Shown in pieces: positions 62,091 to 64,000 of a stretch of DNA of 64,000 nt. Positions within the stretch are counted from its first letter, which is position 1. The number at the start of each line of letters is the position of its first letter. Below the pieces are notes generated by a model. It ran no database searches. It saw only the letters and a list, made by a program, of their open reading frames with translations, and had not been told where the DNA came from. This stretch comes from Linyphia triangularis (lineage: Eukaryota > Arthropoda > Arachnida > Araneae > Linyphiidae). Location: NCBI GenBank assembly GCA_963978545.1, contig OZ021725.1, forward strand, positions 90,817,305 through 90,881,304, read 5' to 3'. The translations under genes and the position numbers were made by a program.

Positions 62091-62900
62091 AACGGCCATT
62101 TTTCCATGGGCGACATTTGGTGGATTCTGAATCATCCGTCATCTTGTTTATCTCCATCATGTGGATTTGATATCAGTCACCGTATGAAATTGGCGACGTT
62201 CTGGCCTTGTCACCAACTTTTCAAAAACTCGCCAACCCACACACTTAGACTAAGAATTTACCCAACAAGTTACCTCTGAAAGTTCAAATATTCATTCCAA
62301 CTTCCTTGATTTCAAACTTCCTTCTTCAGTATAACACGAAACTTCGCACCACAGTCACTTGTCCCATCCGCCGGAAGACCGCATTCCACCGGCATTCGTA
62401 CCTCCCGGAAACAAATTGTCAGCGAACATGCTTCAACAGGTTTCCCATCATACAACCGGAGGGGCAATAAGAGACGAATCGTTTTCCACCATCTTGACCA
62501 GGACCACCGAACCATCTAGAGCGCGAAAGAACAATGACTTTCTACACCCCCTCTCCTCCCTCCGATCCCTTCCTTCTACGAAACAAAATAACGCATTCCT
62601 TTTCAGCGACGCTTATAAAAGGGATACCACTCATTACTTTTCGTTTTGTTGTTGTGATAACGAATGGGGAAGACAAAAATCACAACTGGGCTGAAAAGGA
62701 GTTAGATTTCGGGAGACTGGGGTTTCTCGGGAGTAGTCAGTCATGCAGATTGGGATGCTGTGCCCGAGATATCTCGTCTTCGGCACCGGTGGAGATGGAA
62801 TGTGAGGAGTCATCGCTATGTTCTCCGCGTCAGGCCTGGTTCCTGATTTTTCCCGGATTTGCACGGGGGGGAGGGGATGGATACAAATTGAGTGGCTTGT
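62091..62900. other. GC-richest patch of the window, function unknown
   Basis: Complex sequence with many CG dinucleotides and the palindrome CGAGATATCTCG (62765-62776). Open frames of 111 and 122 aa on plus and 67-76 aa on minus overlap, which fits chance openness in GC-richer DNA more than one gene. Regulatory DNA or a non-coding exon is possible. Confidence 0.35.
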
Positions 62901-64000
62901 AGGATGAGAGTATTGGTAAATTCATATATGAAAGCTAAAAATAGCATTGAATACAAGAATTGAGGTTTTTAACGTACCGCGAATTGTAAATTATTTATTT
63001 TCAATGGTTGGGTTGTAGACACTGTGATAAAGAGAATTAAAGTATTGTTACAATTAATTTAATGAAGTATTTGCCGTGAGGTAAAATGCAATAAATTTAA
63101 ATTTATTATAAATATTTTGATTAAAATTCAATTCAGTACTTGTAAATAATTCAATAAATAAATAATAATTCAATAAATAATAATTCAATTAATAAATAAT
63201 TCAGTACTTTAACTTGAAACTTTCTACACGAATTGAAAAATAATTTTTTATACAAATACTTGCTCTAAAAAAATGTTCATTAAGCAATTTTAAGCTACAT
63301 TGCACTGTAATTTTCGCATTGAAAAGTCATAGAAATATTAATCTGTACAGTTTTTTGTTTTTTTTGTTCTAAAGTTTGAAAATAATTTTAGATACCTCAC
63401 TATTTGAATCAATTATAGAATTAAATTATTAGAAAAGTATACAAGCAAAGTTGATTTTTAACTTGAAATTACCGTCTCTTAAAGGGAACTGGGTACCCAA
63501 ATATTTTCAAAATATCGAATTTCTAGTTTCATTTGCATTGCATAGAGGGTGCTACGCTGAATCGTTTGATATATCAGTTTTTGATGTAAATAAATTACAA
63601 CTATATTATTTTTAATAATTAAGATTACTGATTTTAGTTTCGGTTTCCATTTTCTAGTTTTGATTTCAAATTAACTTTTAGTTATTACAATTTTTAATTA
63701 TTTTTTAATGTTTTCATACATTTATGGCGGCAATACATTTTAACTGCAACTGCAGCTATTTTTACCGCGTGTAATTTAAAGTAAATATTTATTTTTGTGC
63801 AAGTTTAATGATTTCATTTTCGAAAAGTTTCACTGCCTGTGTTTCGCATTTATTGATAATTGAAATATTAAAACTGGCTTGCAGAGGAAATTGAAAAAGG
63901 GGAATCCTATCCCAATAAACATAAGAATATTTTAAATGATGAAAAACGCTCATTCGTTAGCTGATAAAATTGAGTGGAGTTCTTCTAAGAAACAGTAAAG
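62901..64000. other. AT-rich intergenic DNA, nothing recognised
   Basis: A local AATAAATAATTC repeat at about 63150-63205 and a TGGGTACCCA palindrome near 63489 are the only structures seen. Confidence 0.5.

Noticed and set aside
62359..62902. Overlapping 111- and 122-aa frames as a gene
   Set aside because: Two plus frames and two minus frames are open over the same DNA and none shows a domain or family signature.

Overview
This window looks like intergenic DNA from an AT-rich animal nuclear genome. It has no operons, no dense coding and no bacterial signals. Instead it carries very long microsatellites, poly-A tracts, DNA-transposon remnants, solo LTRs and one eukaryotic Pol III tRNA gene with a nuclear-type intron. 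The tRNA body is of metazoan elongator tRNA-Met type. The repeat style fits an arthropod, possibly a chelicerate, but nothing here fixes the taxon. I found no convincing protein-coding gene. The longest open frames are microsatellite translations or chance frames in AT-rich DNA.

Layout. 1-1.5 kb: a short non-autonomous hAT-like element with an 8-bp target duplication, sitting in a degenerate AAGTAA-type repeat. 1.6-1.7 kb: an intron-bearing tRNA-Met(CAT) on the minus strand. 2.2-2.75 kb and 23.35-23.96 kb: two copies of an unclassified dispersed repeat. 3.8-5.6 kb: an (AT)n tract, a 142-bp tandem duplication, palindromes and a short element with a perfect 33-bp inverted repeat. 7.3-8.4 kb: a 109-bp segment copied about 1 kb away inside a second duplication. 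10.25-11.04 kb and 25.83-26.54 kb: two solo LTRs of one family, each with a 4-bp target duplication. 12.69-13.45 kb: about 192 perfect TAAA units. 13.87-17.09 kb: a roughly 3.2-kb region bounded by inverted arrays of TGTCTTAA/TGTCTGAA motifs. 26.8 kb: a 73-bp minisatellite. 29.5-30.0 kb: two abutting foldback elements. 34.15-34.9 kb: a deleted Tc1-like element with a duplicated end. 41.2-41.5 kb: 85 AACC units. 43.0, 47.9-48.3 and 53.1-53.3 kb: further hairpin or MITE-like elements.

Between the repeats lie patches richer in GC and poor in repeats (for example 24.8-25.0, 32.9-33.4, 35.1-35.5, 44.5-45.3, 46.5-47.0, 59.9-60.5 and 62.1-62.9 kb). They contain homeodomain-like, SOX-like, GATA-like or E2F-like words. 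They could be cis-regulatory modules of a gene outside the window, but this is inference that needs cross-species alignment. One short acidic frame ending at a consensus-like splice donor near 49.3-49.5 kb is the only exon candidate.

The best-supported results are the tRNA-Met intron, the solo LTR pair (one with a readable pre-insertion allele) and the hAT-like insertion. I did not find a clear new multi-gene system.
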